Part shown: positions 39,586 through 47,106 of the stretch, in pieces
Layout of the letters: each line of letters begins with the position of its first letter
Numbering within the stretch: position 1 is the stretch's first letter
Source of the DNA: Bacillota bacterium
GTDB lineage: Bacteria; Bacillota; Clostridia; Christensenellales; Aristaeellaceae
Assembly (NCBI GenBank): GCA_023411175.1
Contig: JAEYPB010000075.1
Span: 1-47,755, forward strand
Direction: 5' to 3'
DNA length: 47,755 bases
Position numbers and translations under genes: made by a program
Notes under the pieces: generated by a model
Database searches by the model: none
Seen by the model: only the letters and a program-made list of their open reading frames with translations
Told to the model about the DNA's origin: nothing

Positions 39586-40604
39586 TGCACCTTTCTGGTT
39601 TTGAAAAAGATGTAGACAAAGGCGATCGAGCCGACAAAGGACGTGATGACGCCGATGGGCAGTTCCAGCGGCTTCATGACCACGCGGCTCAGAAGATCCG
39701 CCAGCATCAGAAACACGCCGCCCGCAAACATCGAAGCGGGCAGGAGCCGCCGGTGATCCGGCCCCACCACCATGCGCGTCATGTGGGGTACCACGAGGCC
39801 CACAAAGCCGATCGTGCCACCCACCGAAACGCAGACGCCGATCAACGCCGAAACCGCGACCAGCACCCGTCGCTTGACGACGCGCACATCCACGCCGACG
39901 CTCCTGGCATTCGCCTCGCCCAGCGAGAACGCGTTAAGCTCTTGCACGTGGCGGAGGATCACCCATCCGAAGATGAGAAGCGACGCCGCCAGCCATGCGG
40001 CGTCCCGGTAGGAACTGCCCGCCAGCGAGCCCATCGTCCAGAACATGATGGAGCGCACCCTATCGCCCGCGAACGTCACGATCAGGCTGATGATGGCGCT
40101 TGCGAACATGGTGAAGATCACGCCCACCAGGATGATCGTGCTGGTGGACATGGTGCCGTCCAGCCGGGAGGCGAGGCCCAGGATCAGCGCCAGCGAAAAA
40201 AAGGCAAAAACCACCGCCATCAGGCTTGTGGCGCCGCCGGCCAGGCCGGGGATCGAAAGCCCCAGCGCGATCGAAAGCGTCGCGCCCAGCGACGCGCCGG
40301 AGGATACGCCGAAGGTGGAACCGTCGGCCAAAGGGTTACGCAAAAGCCCCTGCATCGCGCCGCCGGAAAGCGAGAGCATCGCGCCGGAGAGCATCACCGC
40401 AATCACGCGGGGAAGCCGGACGTTCACGATGATTGATGCGCCCACGCCTTCCGAGGCCCGGCCGAGGATGGCGGAGAGCGCCTCGAGCGGCGGCACGTAG
40501 ACGCTGCCCGCGCACGCGCAGAAGACAAGCGTCACAAGCGCCGCCGACGACATCAAAAAGTACTGAAGGGGGGAGAACCCCCCGCGGGGTTTTTTAGCCG
40601 CCAT
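39582..40604 (-). CDS. btuC: Corrinoid ABC transporter permease (FecCD/BtuC family)
   Basis: This is a 340-residue permease with about ten membrane helices. Family signs are VRLPRVIAVMLSGAMLSLSGG, MQGLLRNPLADGSTFGVSSGA, LGEANARSVGVDV (coupling helix) and IGFVGLVVPHMTRMVVGPDH. It is overlapped by btuF at its start and btuD at its end, so the three are coupled. An A-run followed by a GC-rich hairpin (CCCCGCGGGG) lies at codons 4-9, possibly modulating its translation relative to btuF. Confidence 0.9.
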   Translation of the reverse strand: MAAKKPRGGFSPLQYFLMSSAALVTLVFCACAGSVYVPPLEALSAILGRASEGVGASIIVNVRLPRVIAVMLSGAMLSLSGGAMQGLLRNPLADGSTFGVSSGASLGATLSIALGLSIPGLAGGATSLMAVVFAFFSLALILGLASRLDGTMSTSTIILVGVIFTMFASAIISLIVTFAGDRVRSIMFWTMGSLAGSSYRDAAWLAASLLIFGWVILRHVQELNAFSLGEANARSVGVDVRVVKRRVLVAVSALIGVCVSVGGTIGFVGLVVPHMTRMVVGPDHRRLLPASMFAGGVFLMLADLLSRVVMKPLELPIGVITSFVGSIAFVYIFFKTRKVQ

Positions 40605-41484
40605 AGGCGAAATCGTACAGAGACTGGGCCGCCTCGGTGAGCCTCGGGCCTGGCCGCGTCATGGCGTTGGAATCGGCGGTCAGGATCTTGCCCTCCTTGA
40701 CGGCGGTGATGCCCTCCCAACCCGCGCGGGTGAGGATCTCCTCATCGGGCTTCGGCCCTTCGCCGAAGTACATCGTGACGGTGACGATCAGATCCGGGTT
40801 GCGCGCGATGACCTGTTCCTGGGAGATTTCCGCCCAGCCGTTCACGTCTTCAAAGACATTCTTGAGGCCCATCATCTCGGCGAGCTCGTTCATGAAGGTG
40901 CCCTTGCCGGCCGTCCACAGCCCGTATTCCAGCGGCGATACCTCAAAGTACACCGTCTTGGGCGCGTCGGATGCGGGAACCTTCGCCTTGACGGATTCGA
41001 AGCCGGCCTTCATCTCCGCCACCAGCGCTTCAGCCTCGACATCCTTGCCGACCGCCTGGCCAATGCCGGCGATGGCCGTATACACGCCGTCGATGTCGGT
41101 GGCCGCGGTGACGAACACCGGAACGCCCGCCTTCTCGACAGCCTCCACCTGTTCGCTGGGCTGCGCCATGGAGTTCATCAAAACGAGGTCCGGCGTGAGC
41201 GCCAGAATTTCTTCAATGTTGGTCTCCCCGCCGGAGCCGAGCATCGGCGCGGCGAGGGCCGTCGCCGGATAATCGCAGTATTCGCCGCGGCCAACCAGCG
41301 TTTCGCCGGCGCCGACAGCAAAGAGAATCTCGCATTCGGCGGCGGAGAGGGCCACCACGCGCTGCGCGGGGGCGGCGAAGGCGTGGCTTCGTCCCAGCAT
41401 GTCGGTGGACTGGATTTCGGCTGACGCGCCGAGGGCGAGCAGCAAAAGAAGTGCAATCATCAGGGCCAGGGTGCGCTTAAACAT
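40594..41484 (-). CDS. btuF: Corrinoid-binding protein of the ABC transporter
   Basis: This is a 296-residue extracytoplasmic binding protein of the helical-backbone (BtuF/FhuD) type. The signal peptide MFKRTLALMIALLLLLALGASA ends in an AxA site, with no lipobox Cys. QRVVALSAAECEILFAVGAG, GRGEYCDYPA and IEEILALTPDLVLMNS are the family motifs. ATG 41484 is chosen because GGGAGGG stands just upstream; the longer frame to 41541 would run through the leader hairpins. A cobalamin riboswitch precedes it, so corrinoid is the likely ligand. Confidence 0.9.
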   Translation of the reverse strand: MFKRTLALMIALLLLLALGASAEIQSTDMLGRSHAFAAPAQRVVALSAAECEILFAVGAGETLVGRGEYCDYPATALAAPMLGSGGETNIEEILALTPDLVLMNSMAQPSEQVEAVEKAGVPVFVTAATDIDGVYTAIAGIGQAVGKDVEAEALVAEMKAGFESVKAKVPASDAPKTVYFEVSPLEYGLWTAGKGTFMNELAEMMGLKNVFEDVNGWAEISQEQVIARNPDLIVTVTMYFGEGPKPDEEILTRAGWEGITAVKEGKILTADSNAMTRPGPRLTEAAQSLYDFAYGG

Positions 41485-41489
41485 AAAAA

Positions 41490-41526
41490 ATCCCTCCCGG
41501 TCGTATTCGTGAACAACGAGAGGGAT
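41490..41526 (-). promoter_or_regulatory. Hairpin that can hide the btuF ribosome site
   Basis: On the minus strand ATCCCTC (41526-41520) can pair with GAGGGAT (41496-41490), which is the btuF ribosome site. The same seven-base pair of arms also builds the upstream terminator, so the leader can form either or both structures. Confidence 0.5.
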
Positions 41527-41527
41527 G

Positions 41528-41554
41528 AAAAAATCCCTCATGCTTCGGAGGGAT
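41528..41554 (-). terminator. Leader terminator of the riboswitch
   Basis: On the minus strand ATCCCTC (41554-41548) pairs with GAGGGAT (41539-41533) and six T follow. It lies between the riboswitch aptamer and btuF, where a ligand-controlled terminator would be. Confidence 0.7.
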
Positions 41555-41577
41555 GCAAAAAGAACCCAACCCCAGGA

Positions 41578-41735
41578 GCATTACGCGCGCATCAGGTCTC
41601 CCGGCTTCGCTTCATTCTACTCGGACGCCTTCCCGCCTCCAGGCAGTGGCATTGTGTCCTTTCGTCGGCTTCACGGTTACTGGGATAGCCCGGAATTTTC
41701 ATCCGTGTTCCCTCGGCGTTAAAACGCCGGCACTT
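41578..41735 (-). ncRNA. Cobalamin (B12) riboswitch
   Basis: On the minus strand the conserved blocks come in order: GATGAAAATTCC near 41702-41690, then GCCACTG (the B12 box, 41651-41645), GGGAAGG, and AGCCGGGAGACCTG (about 41605-41592). This is the standard aptamer of cobalamin riboswitches. Ends are approximate. It heads btuFCD, where bound cobalamin should switch off import. Confidence 0.9.
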
Positions 41736-41768
41736 TCGTGCGTTTGCGCTGGCTATTCACTTGAAAAA

Positions 41769-41797
41769 AGTGTATCATAGATCGGGGTGCGCGTCAA
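41769..41797 (-). promoter_or_regulatory. Promoter of the riboswitch-btuFCD transcript
   Basis: On the minus strand TTGACG (41792-41797), 17 bases, TACACT (41769-41774). Transcription would start about 25 bases before the aptamer. Confidence 0.65.
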
Positions 41798-41827
41798 GGC
41801 GCATCCGGTCTTAAAGGGGGTTTTATA

Positions 41828-42214
41828 ATGTTGGAAACCGGAATCAAGGGAAGCGCCGAGACGCGCGTCACACAGGATAATTCCGCCGAGAAAATGGGGA
41901 GCGGCGATTGTCCCGTGTTTGCGACGCCCGCGATGGTTGCGCTGATGGAGGAAGCGGCGGGCCGCAGCGTATCGGAGCATTTGAACGCAGGGGAGACCAC
42001 TGTAGGCGTCTCGCTGAACATACGCCACGTGGCCGCCACCGCGCTGGGGCGCGCGGTGCGCGCCGAGAGCGAGCTGATCGAGGTGGATGGCCGGAAACTT
42101 CTGTTCAAGGTCACCGCCTTTGACGAGGTTGGCGAGATCGGCGGGGGAGAACACGCCCGCGCCATCGTAAACCGCGAAAAGTTCATCGCCCGAACGCAGC
42201 AGCGCGGAGAATAG
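41828..42214 (+). CDS. Hot-dog thioesterase, FlK-like
   Basis: This is a 128-residue single hot-dog domain protein, probably hydrolysing an acyl-CoA. The run FATPAMVALMEEAAGRSVSEHL with a Glu in the central helix, VGVSLNIRHVAAT with a His, and FDEVGEIGGGEHARAIVN match the fluoroacetyl-CoA thioesterase-like family, common in Clostridia without any fluoroacetate link. ATG 41828 follows AAAGGGGG. It starts divergently from the btu leader and is followed 34 bases later by a methyltransferase gene. The substrate is unknown. Confidence 0.87.
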   Translation: MLETGIKGSAETRVTQDNSAEKMGSGDCPVFATPAMVALMEEAAGRSVSEHLNAGETTVGVSLNIRHVAATALGRAVRAESELIEVDGRKLLFKVTAFDEVGEIGGGEHARAIVNREKFIARTQQRGE

Positions 42215-42248
42215 CGCGGACAAAACGGGCATGGGTCGGGAGGCGTAG

Positions 42249-42974
42249 ATGGGCAATATTTACGACGATGCACATTTCTTTCAATGCTATGCAATGCTGG
42301 GGCGAAGCCAACAGGGTCTGTCCGGAGCGGGCGAATGGCATCAGTTCAAAGCCTTATTTCCCGACTTGAGCGGGAAAAGCGTGCTTGACATTGGGTGCGG
42401 TTACGGCTGGCACTCAAAGTATGCCGTGCAATGCGGCGCGGCTCGGGTGCTGGGCATCGACCTGAGTGAAAAGATGATTCGCGAGGCAAAGGAGAGAAAT
42501 TCAGCCCCCCAGATTACCTACCGGGTCTGCGGGCTGGAAGCGTACGATTATCCTGCGGATACGTACGACTGCGTGATTTCGAACTTGGTACTCCATTACG
42601 TTGCAGATATTGAAACGGTTTTCAAAACAGTATATGGTACGCTCAAGGCGGAGGGCGTTTTTCTGCTGAATATTGAACATCCCGTCTTCACATCGGGCGT
42701 ATGGCAGGATTGGGTCTATGATTCGGACGGCAAGCCGAAATACTGGCCTGTGGACGATTACTTCCATCCCGGAGAGCGGATCGTCCATTTTCTTGGGCAC
42801 ACCATTGCGAAGCAGCATCACACGCTGACGCAGGTTTTGATGGGTATCATAAACGCGGGATTTCGGCTGGAGGACGTTGAGGAAGCGATGCCGAGCAGCG
42901 ATATGATGGACCTTCCCGGTATGCAAGACGAAATGCGCCGCCCGATGATGCTGCTGATTAAAGCGCGGAAATAG
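42249..42974 (+). CDS. Class I SAM-dependent methyltransferase
   Basis: This is a 241-residue methyltransferase with a Rossmann core: motif I VLDIGCGYGWHSKYAVQCGA, acidic strand VLGIDLSEKMI, and YDCVISNLVLHYVADIE for motif IV. The C-terminal third (HPVFTSGVWQDW, HTIAKQHHTLTQVLMGIINAGF) resembles small-molecule methyltransferases of the UbiE/BioC kind. ATG 42249 follows GGGAGG. It may be co-transcribed with the thioesterase gene. The substrate cannot be read from sequence. Codon use looks less GC-biased than neighbours, which may mean more recent arrival. Confidence 0.88.
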   Translation: MGNIYDDAHFFQCYAMLGRSQQGLSGAGEWHQFKALFPDLSGKSVLDIGCGYGWHSKYAVQCGAARVLGIDLSEKMIREAKERNSAPQITYRVCGLEAYDYPADTYDCVISNLVLHYVADIETVFKTVYGTLKAEGVFLLNIEHPVFTSGVWQDWVYDSDGKPKYWPVDDYFHPGERIVHFLGHTIAKQHHTLTQVLMGIINAGFRLEDVEEAMPSSDMMDLPGMQDEMRRPMMLLIKARK

Positions 42975-42980
42975 CAGGCA

Positions 42981-43016
42981 CAAAAAGCCCGCCCCATCCC
43001 AAGCGGTGAGGCGGGC
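42981..43016 (-). terminator. Terminator of the 2-hydroxyacid dehydrogenase gene
   Basis: GCCCGCC (42987-42993) pairs with GGCGGGC (43010-43016). Read on the minus strand it is followed by TTTTTG. Confidence 0.8.
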
Positions 43017-43033
43017 GTACCGGATGGGCTCGC

Positions 43034-43993
43034 CTAGGGGTTCACAATATTAGCCGGTGTTCCATTCAGGAACGAACGCAGGTTGTCCACGGCGATCGCC
43101 ATCAGCCGCCGCCGCGTTTCCTTTGGCGCCCATGCGATGTGCGGGGTAATCAGGCAATTCTTGGCGTGGAGCAGCGGGTCGTCCGCGCGGATCGGTTCCT
43201 CGCTCACCACGTCGAGCCCGGCGGCGTACACCTTGCCCCCGTTCAGCGCGTCCGCAAGGTCCTGTTCGACGATCAGCGGCCCACGCCCGGTGTTTATCAG
43301 GATCACGCCGTCCTTCATCCGGGCGATCGAATCGCGGTTGATCATGCTGCGGGTTTCGTCCGTCAGCGGACAATGCAGCGAGATCACGTCAGACCGTGCG
43401 TAAAGCGACTCCAGCGGCACGTACTCCGCCAGCGACCGCCCCTCATCCGTTTCCGTCCGGCTGTGGGCGAGGACGTTCATGCCAAACGCCCGAGCGATTT
43501 GGGCGGTGGCGCGGCCGATGCGGCCAAAGCCGACAATTCCGAGGGTCTTTCCGGAAAGCTCGATCAGCGGGGTTTCCCAGAAGCAGAAGTCGGGGCTTTC
43601 GCTCCAGCGCCCCGCATAAACTGCATCAGAATGCCGTCCGACGTGGTGGCAGATTTCAAGCAGCAGCGCGGTAGCGAGCTGCGCCACCGCTCCGGTGCTG
43701 TAGGCGGGGACGTTCGAAACCGGAACGCCCCGCGCCCGCGCGGCGTCCGCGTCGACGACGTTGTACCCCGTGGCCAGAACGCCGATGTAGCGAAGGTTCG
43801 GGCAGGCGGAAATCGTCTCCTGCGTAAGCGGCGTCTTGTTGGTGAAGACGATCTCCGCGTCCCCGATTCGGCGCAGAATATCGCTTTTTTCGGTCCGATC
43901 GTAGACGGCGACAGAACCCAGCGCCTCGAATCCGGACCAGCTCAGGTCACCGGGGTTCAGCGTGTGACCATCCAATATTACGATTTTTGCCAT
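43034..43993 (-). CDS. D-2-hydroxyacid dehydrogenase (glycerate dehydrogenase-like)
   Basis: It reduces a 2-keto acid or oxidises the D-hydroxy acid with NAD(H). The protein has 319 residues. The cofactor site is LGIVGFGRIGRATAQIARAF. Catalytic residues appear in INTGRGPLIVEQDL (Arg), VVSEEPI (Glu) and LITPHIAWAPKETRRRL (His). The short substrate loop and the motif GYNVVDADAARARGVPVSNVP fit hydroxypyruvate/glycerate dehydrogenases. ATG 43993 has GAGGG upstream; a TTG six bases earlier is less likely. It stands alone, divergent from catalase. Confidence 0.92.
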   Translation of the reverse strand: MAKIVILDGHTLNPGDLSWSGFEALGSVAVYDRTEKSDILRRIGDAEIVFTNKTPLTQETISACPNLRYIGVLATGYNVVDADAARARGVPVSNVPAYSTGAVAQLATALLLEICHHVGRHSDAVYAGRWSESPDFCFWETPLIELSGKTLGIVGFGRIGRATAQIARAFGMNVLAHSRTETDEGRSLAEYVPLESLYARSDVISLHCPLTDETRSMINRDSIARMKDGVILINTGRGPLIVEQDLADALNGGKVYAAGLDVVSEEPIRADDPLLHAKNCLITPHIAWAPKETRRRLMAIAVDNLRSFLNGTPANIVNP

Positions 43994-44043
43994 AAACAAT
44001 CCCTCGCAATTTGTGTAGATAGGCGGAAATGATTTCCGCGCGA

Positions 44044-44072
44044 TTGAAAGCCTCCGAGAAATATTATATAAT
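44044..44072 (+). promoter_or_regulatory. Promoter of the catalase gene
   Basis: TTGAAA (44044-44049), 17 bases, TATAAT (44067-44072). An AT-rich stretch with the direct repeat TAGTATAGTATAA follows at 44073-44085, roughly where a PerR-type operator could sit, though the match to the PerR box is weak. The leader to the catalase ATG is about 165 bases. Confidence 0.75.
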
Positions 44073-44242
44073 TAGTATAGTATAACTCGGCCGAAAATTA
44101 AAGTGGCCGATGAAGATTTTTTGTGCTTCAACCTTTCTGCTACATGGCCGGCATGCCGGTTTTACGCGCGATTTGCGCGAATTTTCCAGTTCCGGTTCCC
44201 TCGAAGTGGGGATGGAAATATTATGAAGAAAGGGGTGTTTTT

Positions 44243-45757
44243 ATGGACGATAAGAAACTCACCACCACGACAGGCGCTCCCGTTGCCAACAACCAGGATT
44301 CGCTGACGGCGGGACCGCGAGGCCCGATGCTTTTGCAGGATGTATGGTTCCTCGAAAAGATGGCGCACTTTGACCGCGAGGTCATTCCTGAGCGGCGCAT
44401 GCACGCCAAGGGTTCCGGCGCGTTTGGAAAGTTTACCGTCACCCATGATATCACGAAATATACCCGCGCAAAAATCTTCTCCGATGTTGGCAAGGAGACG
44501 CCGGTTTTCGTGCGCTTCTCCACCGTCGCGGGCGAGCGCGGCGCGGCGGACGCCGAGCGCGACATCCGCGGCTTCGCCATGAAGTTCTACACCGAGGAGG
44601 GCAATTGGGACCTGGTGGGCAACAACACGCCGGTGTTCTTCATCCGCGACGCGCACCATTTCTCCGACCTCAACCACGTCGTCAAGCGCGATCCGAAGAC
44701 CAACATGCGCTCCCCCCAGAACAACTGGGACTTCTGGACGATGCTGCCCGAGGCGCTGCACCAGGTGACCATCGTCATGAGCGACCGCGGCATCCCCGAC
44801 GGCTACCGCCACATGCACGGCTTCGGCAGCCATACCTTCAGCCTGATTTCCAAGGACAACGTGCGCCACTGGGTCAAGTTCCACTTCCGCACCCACCAGG
44901 GCATCAAGAACCTGACCGACGCCGAGGCGGAGGCGATCATCGCCAAGGACCGCGAGAGCTCCCAGCGCGACCTGTTCGAAGCCATCGAGCGGGGCGACTT
45001 CCCGCGGTGGACGATGCAGATTCAGATCATGACCGAGGAGCAGGCGAAGGCGCACAAGGACAATCCCTTCGACATCACCAAGGTCTGGAGTCACAAGGAC
45101 TATCCGCTGATCGACGTGGGCGTGTTGGAGCTCAACAGAAACCCCGAAAACTACTTCGCGGAAGTCGAGCAGGCCGCGTTCAGCCCTGCCCACGTGGTAC
45201 CGGGCATCGGCCTGTCGCCCGACAAGCTCCTGCAGGGCCGCATCTTTTCCTACGGCGACGCGCACCGCTACCGGCTCGGGGTCAACAACGACCAGATCCC
45301 GGTCAACAAGCCCCTCGCGCCGGTGCACAGCTACCACCGGGACGGCATGATGCGCGTGGACGGCAACTACGGCGCGACGCTGGGCTACGAGCCAAACAGC
45401 TACGGCGAATGGGCCGAGCAGCCGGACTTTTCCGAGCCGCCGCTGGATCTCTCCGGCTTCGCGGACCGGTTCAGCCCCTATACCGAGGACGATGACTGCT
45501 TCTACCAGCCGGGCGACCTGTACCGCCTGATGAGCGAGGGGCAGAAATGCGCGCTGATCGAGAACACGAAGAACGCGATCATGCCGGTCACGCCCAACAT
45601 CAAATACCGGCACGCGGCCCACTGCTTTATGGCAGACCCGGACTACGGCACGCGCATCGCCGCGGCCCTCGGCCTCGAGCTTGACAGGGTTCTGCCGCTG
45701 ACGAAGCTCTCCCACAAGGAGCGCATGGCGGCGACCAAGGCCGGCACCTTCGAATAA
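44243..45757 (+). CDS. kat: Monofunctional heme catalase
   Basis: It decomposes hydrogen peroxide. The protein has 504 residues, small-subunit type. The catalytic His54 is in ERRMHAKGSGAFG, Asn in VGNNTPVFFIRD, and the heme-ligand Tyr in RIFSYGDAHRYRLG. RFSTVAGERGAADAERDIRGF is the family signature. ATG 44243 follows AAAGGGG; a longer frame to 44123 starts in the leader without support. It is a single-gene unit and no peroxide regulator gene is nearby. A catalase suggests regular exposure to oxygen or host oxidants. Confidence 0.96.
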   Translation: MDDKKLTTTTGAPVANNQDSLTAGPRGPMLLQDVWFLEKMAHFDREVIPERRMHAKGSGAFGKFTVTHDITKYTRAKIFSDVGKETPVFVRFSTVAGERGAADAERDIRGFAMKFYTEEGNWDLVGNNTPVFFIRDAHHFSDLNHVVKRDPKTNMRSPQNNWDFWTMLPEALHQVTIVMSDRGIPDGYRHMHGFGSHTFSLISKDNVRHWVKFHFRTHQGIKNLTDAEAEAIIAKDRESSQRDLFEAIERGDFPRWTMQIQIMTEEQAKAHKDNPFDITKVWSHKDYPLIDVGVLELNRNPENYFAEVEQAAFSPAHVVPGIGLSPDKLLQGRIFSYGDAHRYRLGVNNDQIPVNKPLAPVHSYHRDGMMRVDGNYGATLGYEPNSYGEWAEQPDFSEPPLDLSGFADRFSPYTEDDDCFYQPGDLYRLMSEGQKCALIENTKNAIMPVTPNIKYRHAAHCFMADPDYGTRIAAALGLELDRVLPLTKLSHKERMAATKAGTFE

Positions 45758-45799
45758 GCCCGGCGCACCTGATTGGTACCGGTCGGATTTCATCGCTTC

Positions 45800-45855
45800 C
45801 GGCGGCGCGTACGCCGCGGATACCGCCTCCAGCATGCTCTGGTGGCGGTATCCGC
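45800..45855 (+). repeat. Two-hairpin repeat element, copy B
   Basis: Hairpin 1 is CGGCG, loop GCGCGTA, CGCCG (45800-45816). Hairpin 2 is a 15-bp stem from GGATACCGCCTCCAG to CTGGTGGCGGTATCC (45818-45853), loop CATGCT, one mismatch. Shared with copy A at 35324-35387 are the GGCG-7-CGCC first hairpin, the GCC-CCAG / CTGGTGGC second stem and a CATG-bearing loop. Confidence 0.6.
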
Positions 45856-45908
45856 ATATCGGGAGCGCGGCGTATGCAATCCCGAAGGGGTTACAGGCGC
45901 GCTAGTTT

Positions 45909-45937
45909 CGCCCGCGCGGTTGACACCCGCGCGGGCG
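45909..45937 (+). promoter_or_regulatory. Inverted repeat enclosing the -35 box
   Basis: CGCCCGCGCGG (45909-45919) pairs perfectly with CCGCGCGGGCG (45927-45937). The seven bases between are TTGACAC, so the -35 hexamer is the spacer of the repeat. It may be an operator, or a catalase terminator without a T-run. Confidence 0.55.
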
Positions 45938-45948
45938 GATGATATATT
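45920..45948 (+). promoter_or_regulatory. Promoter of the epimerase-like gene
   Basis: TTGACA (45920-45925), 17 bases, TATATT (45943-45948). The ribosome site AGGAGGGG lies about 20 bases downstream. Confidence 0.8.
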
Positions 45949-45984
45949 TGTGGCAAATGAATGCATCACAGGAGGGGTATCTTC

Positions 45985-46998
45985 ATGAAAGCCCTTTTCA
46001 TCGGCGGCACAGGCACCATCAGCGGCGCCATCTCAAGGCTCGCCATCGCCCGGGGCTGGGAACTGTACCTGCTCAACCGCGGAAGCCGCCCGCTTCCGGA
46101 GGGCGCACGGCAGATTCACGCCGACATCGCCGACGAGGACGATGTTCGCGCGAAGCTCTCCGGCATGTACTTTGACGTGGTGGCCGACTTCATCGCCTTC
46201 ACGCCCGATCAGGTGGAGCGCGACTTCCGTCTTTTTGACGGAAAGGCAGGCCAGTTCATCTTCATCAGTTCCGCTTCCGCCTACCACAAGCCACCGGTAA
46301 GCCCGTTTATTACCGAGAGCACGCCGCTCCACAACCCCTGGTGGCAGTATTCCAGAAACAAGATCGCCTGCGAGGAAATGCTCACCGCGCTCTACCGTGA
46401 AAAGGGCTTCCCGGCGACCATCGTCCGCCCCAGCCATACCTATTGCGAACGGTCAATCCCGGTGGCGCTGCACGGCGCAAAGGGCTCCTACCAGGTGATC
46501 GACCGCCTGAAAAAGGGCAAGAAGGTGATCGTGCAGGGCGACGGCACCAGCCTCTGGACGCTCACATGGTCCGGGGACTTCGCCGAGGCGTTTCTCGGGC
46601 TGATGGGCAACGTCCACGCCATCGGGGAGGCCTACCAGATCACCTCCGACGAGGCGCTCACCTGGGATCAGATCCACCACACCGTCGCCGCGGCGCTTGG
46701 CGTTACGGCGAACCTCGTGCACATTCCCTCCGACGTGCTGGGCGCCAAGAACCCCGATTGGGCGGGCGCGCTGACCGGCGACAAGGCCAACTGCGCGCTG
46801 TTCGACAACGGGAAGATCAAGCGGGCGGTACCCGGCTTCCATGCGCCTACGCGGTTTGACCAGGGCGCGCGCATCGCGCTTGAGTACATCGAGCGCCATC
46901 CGGAATGCCAGACGCCAGACCCGGAATTCGATGCCTGGTGCGACCGGATGATCGAAGCATGGGAGCGCGCGATGGACGCGCTGCCTTCGTTCCGGTAA
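45985..46998 (+). CDS. NAD-dependent epimerase/dehydratase family protein
   Basis: This is a 337-residue extended short-chain dehydrogenase-like protein. The cofactor site is ALFIGGTGTISGAISRLAI. ADFIAF and FIFISSASAYH mark strands 4 and 5, and the catalytic Tyr/Lys pair is in QYSRNKIACEE (YxxxK). The substrate half is atypical for sugar epimerases (WSGDFAEAFLGLMGNVHAIG, GEAYQITSDEALTWDQIH), resembling RNA-binding-type or isoflavone-reductase-type members found in many Firmicutes. ATG 45985 follows AGGAGGGG. The substrate is unknown. Confidence 0.88.
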   Translation: MKALFIGGTGTISGAISRLAIARGWELYLLNRGSRPLPEGARQIHADIADEDDVRAKLSGMYFDVVADFIAFTPDQVERDFRLFDGKAGQFIFISSASAYHKPPVSPFITESTPLHNPWWQYSRNKIACEEMLTALYREKGFPATIVRPSHTYCERSIPVALHGAKGSYQVIDRLKKGKKVIVQGDGTSLWTLTWSGDFAEAFLGLMGNVHAIGEAYQITSDEALTWDQIHHTVAAALGVTANLVHIPSDVLGAKNPDWAGALTGDKANCALFDNGKIKRAVPGFHAPTRFDQGARIALEYIERHPECQTPDPEFDAWCDRMIEAWERAMDALPSFR

Positions 46999-47106
46999 GA
47001 AACCATTTCCTTGAAGGGTGCGTCTAACTAAAAAGTGCGGATGCCGAGGCGCTTATGCGGTGTCCGGTTTACCAGACTGAAAAGCTGACAAGCTGGAGGT
47101 GTTTCC

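Noticed and set aside
39585..40436. 283-codon plus-strand frame opposite btuC
   Set aside because: Very rich in His, Arg, Asp and Gln, with no motif. It is the complement of a membrane-protein gene.
44073..44085. PerR box near the catalase promoter
   Set aside because: Only about half of the 15 positions fit TTATAATTATTATAA, too weak to call in an AT-rich stretch.
47000..47106. Possible riboswitch (cyclic di-nucleotide class) before the secreted SH3-like protein
   Set aside because: Cell-wall protein genes often have one, but I could not align the conserved bases of any class I know.
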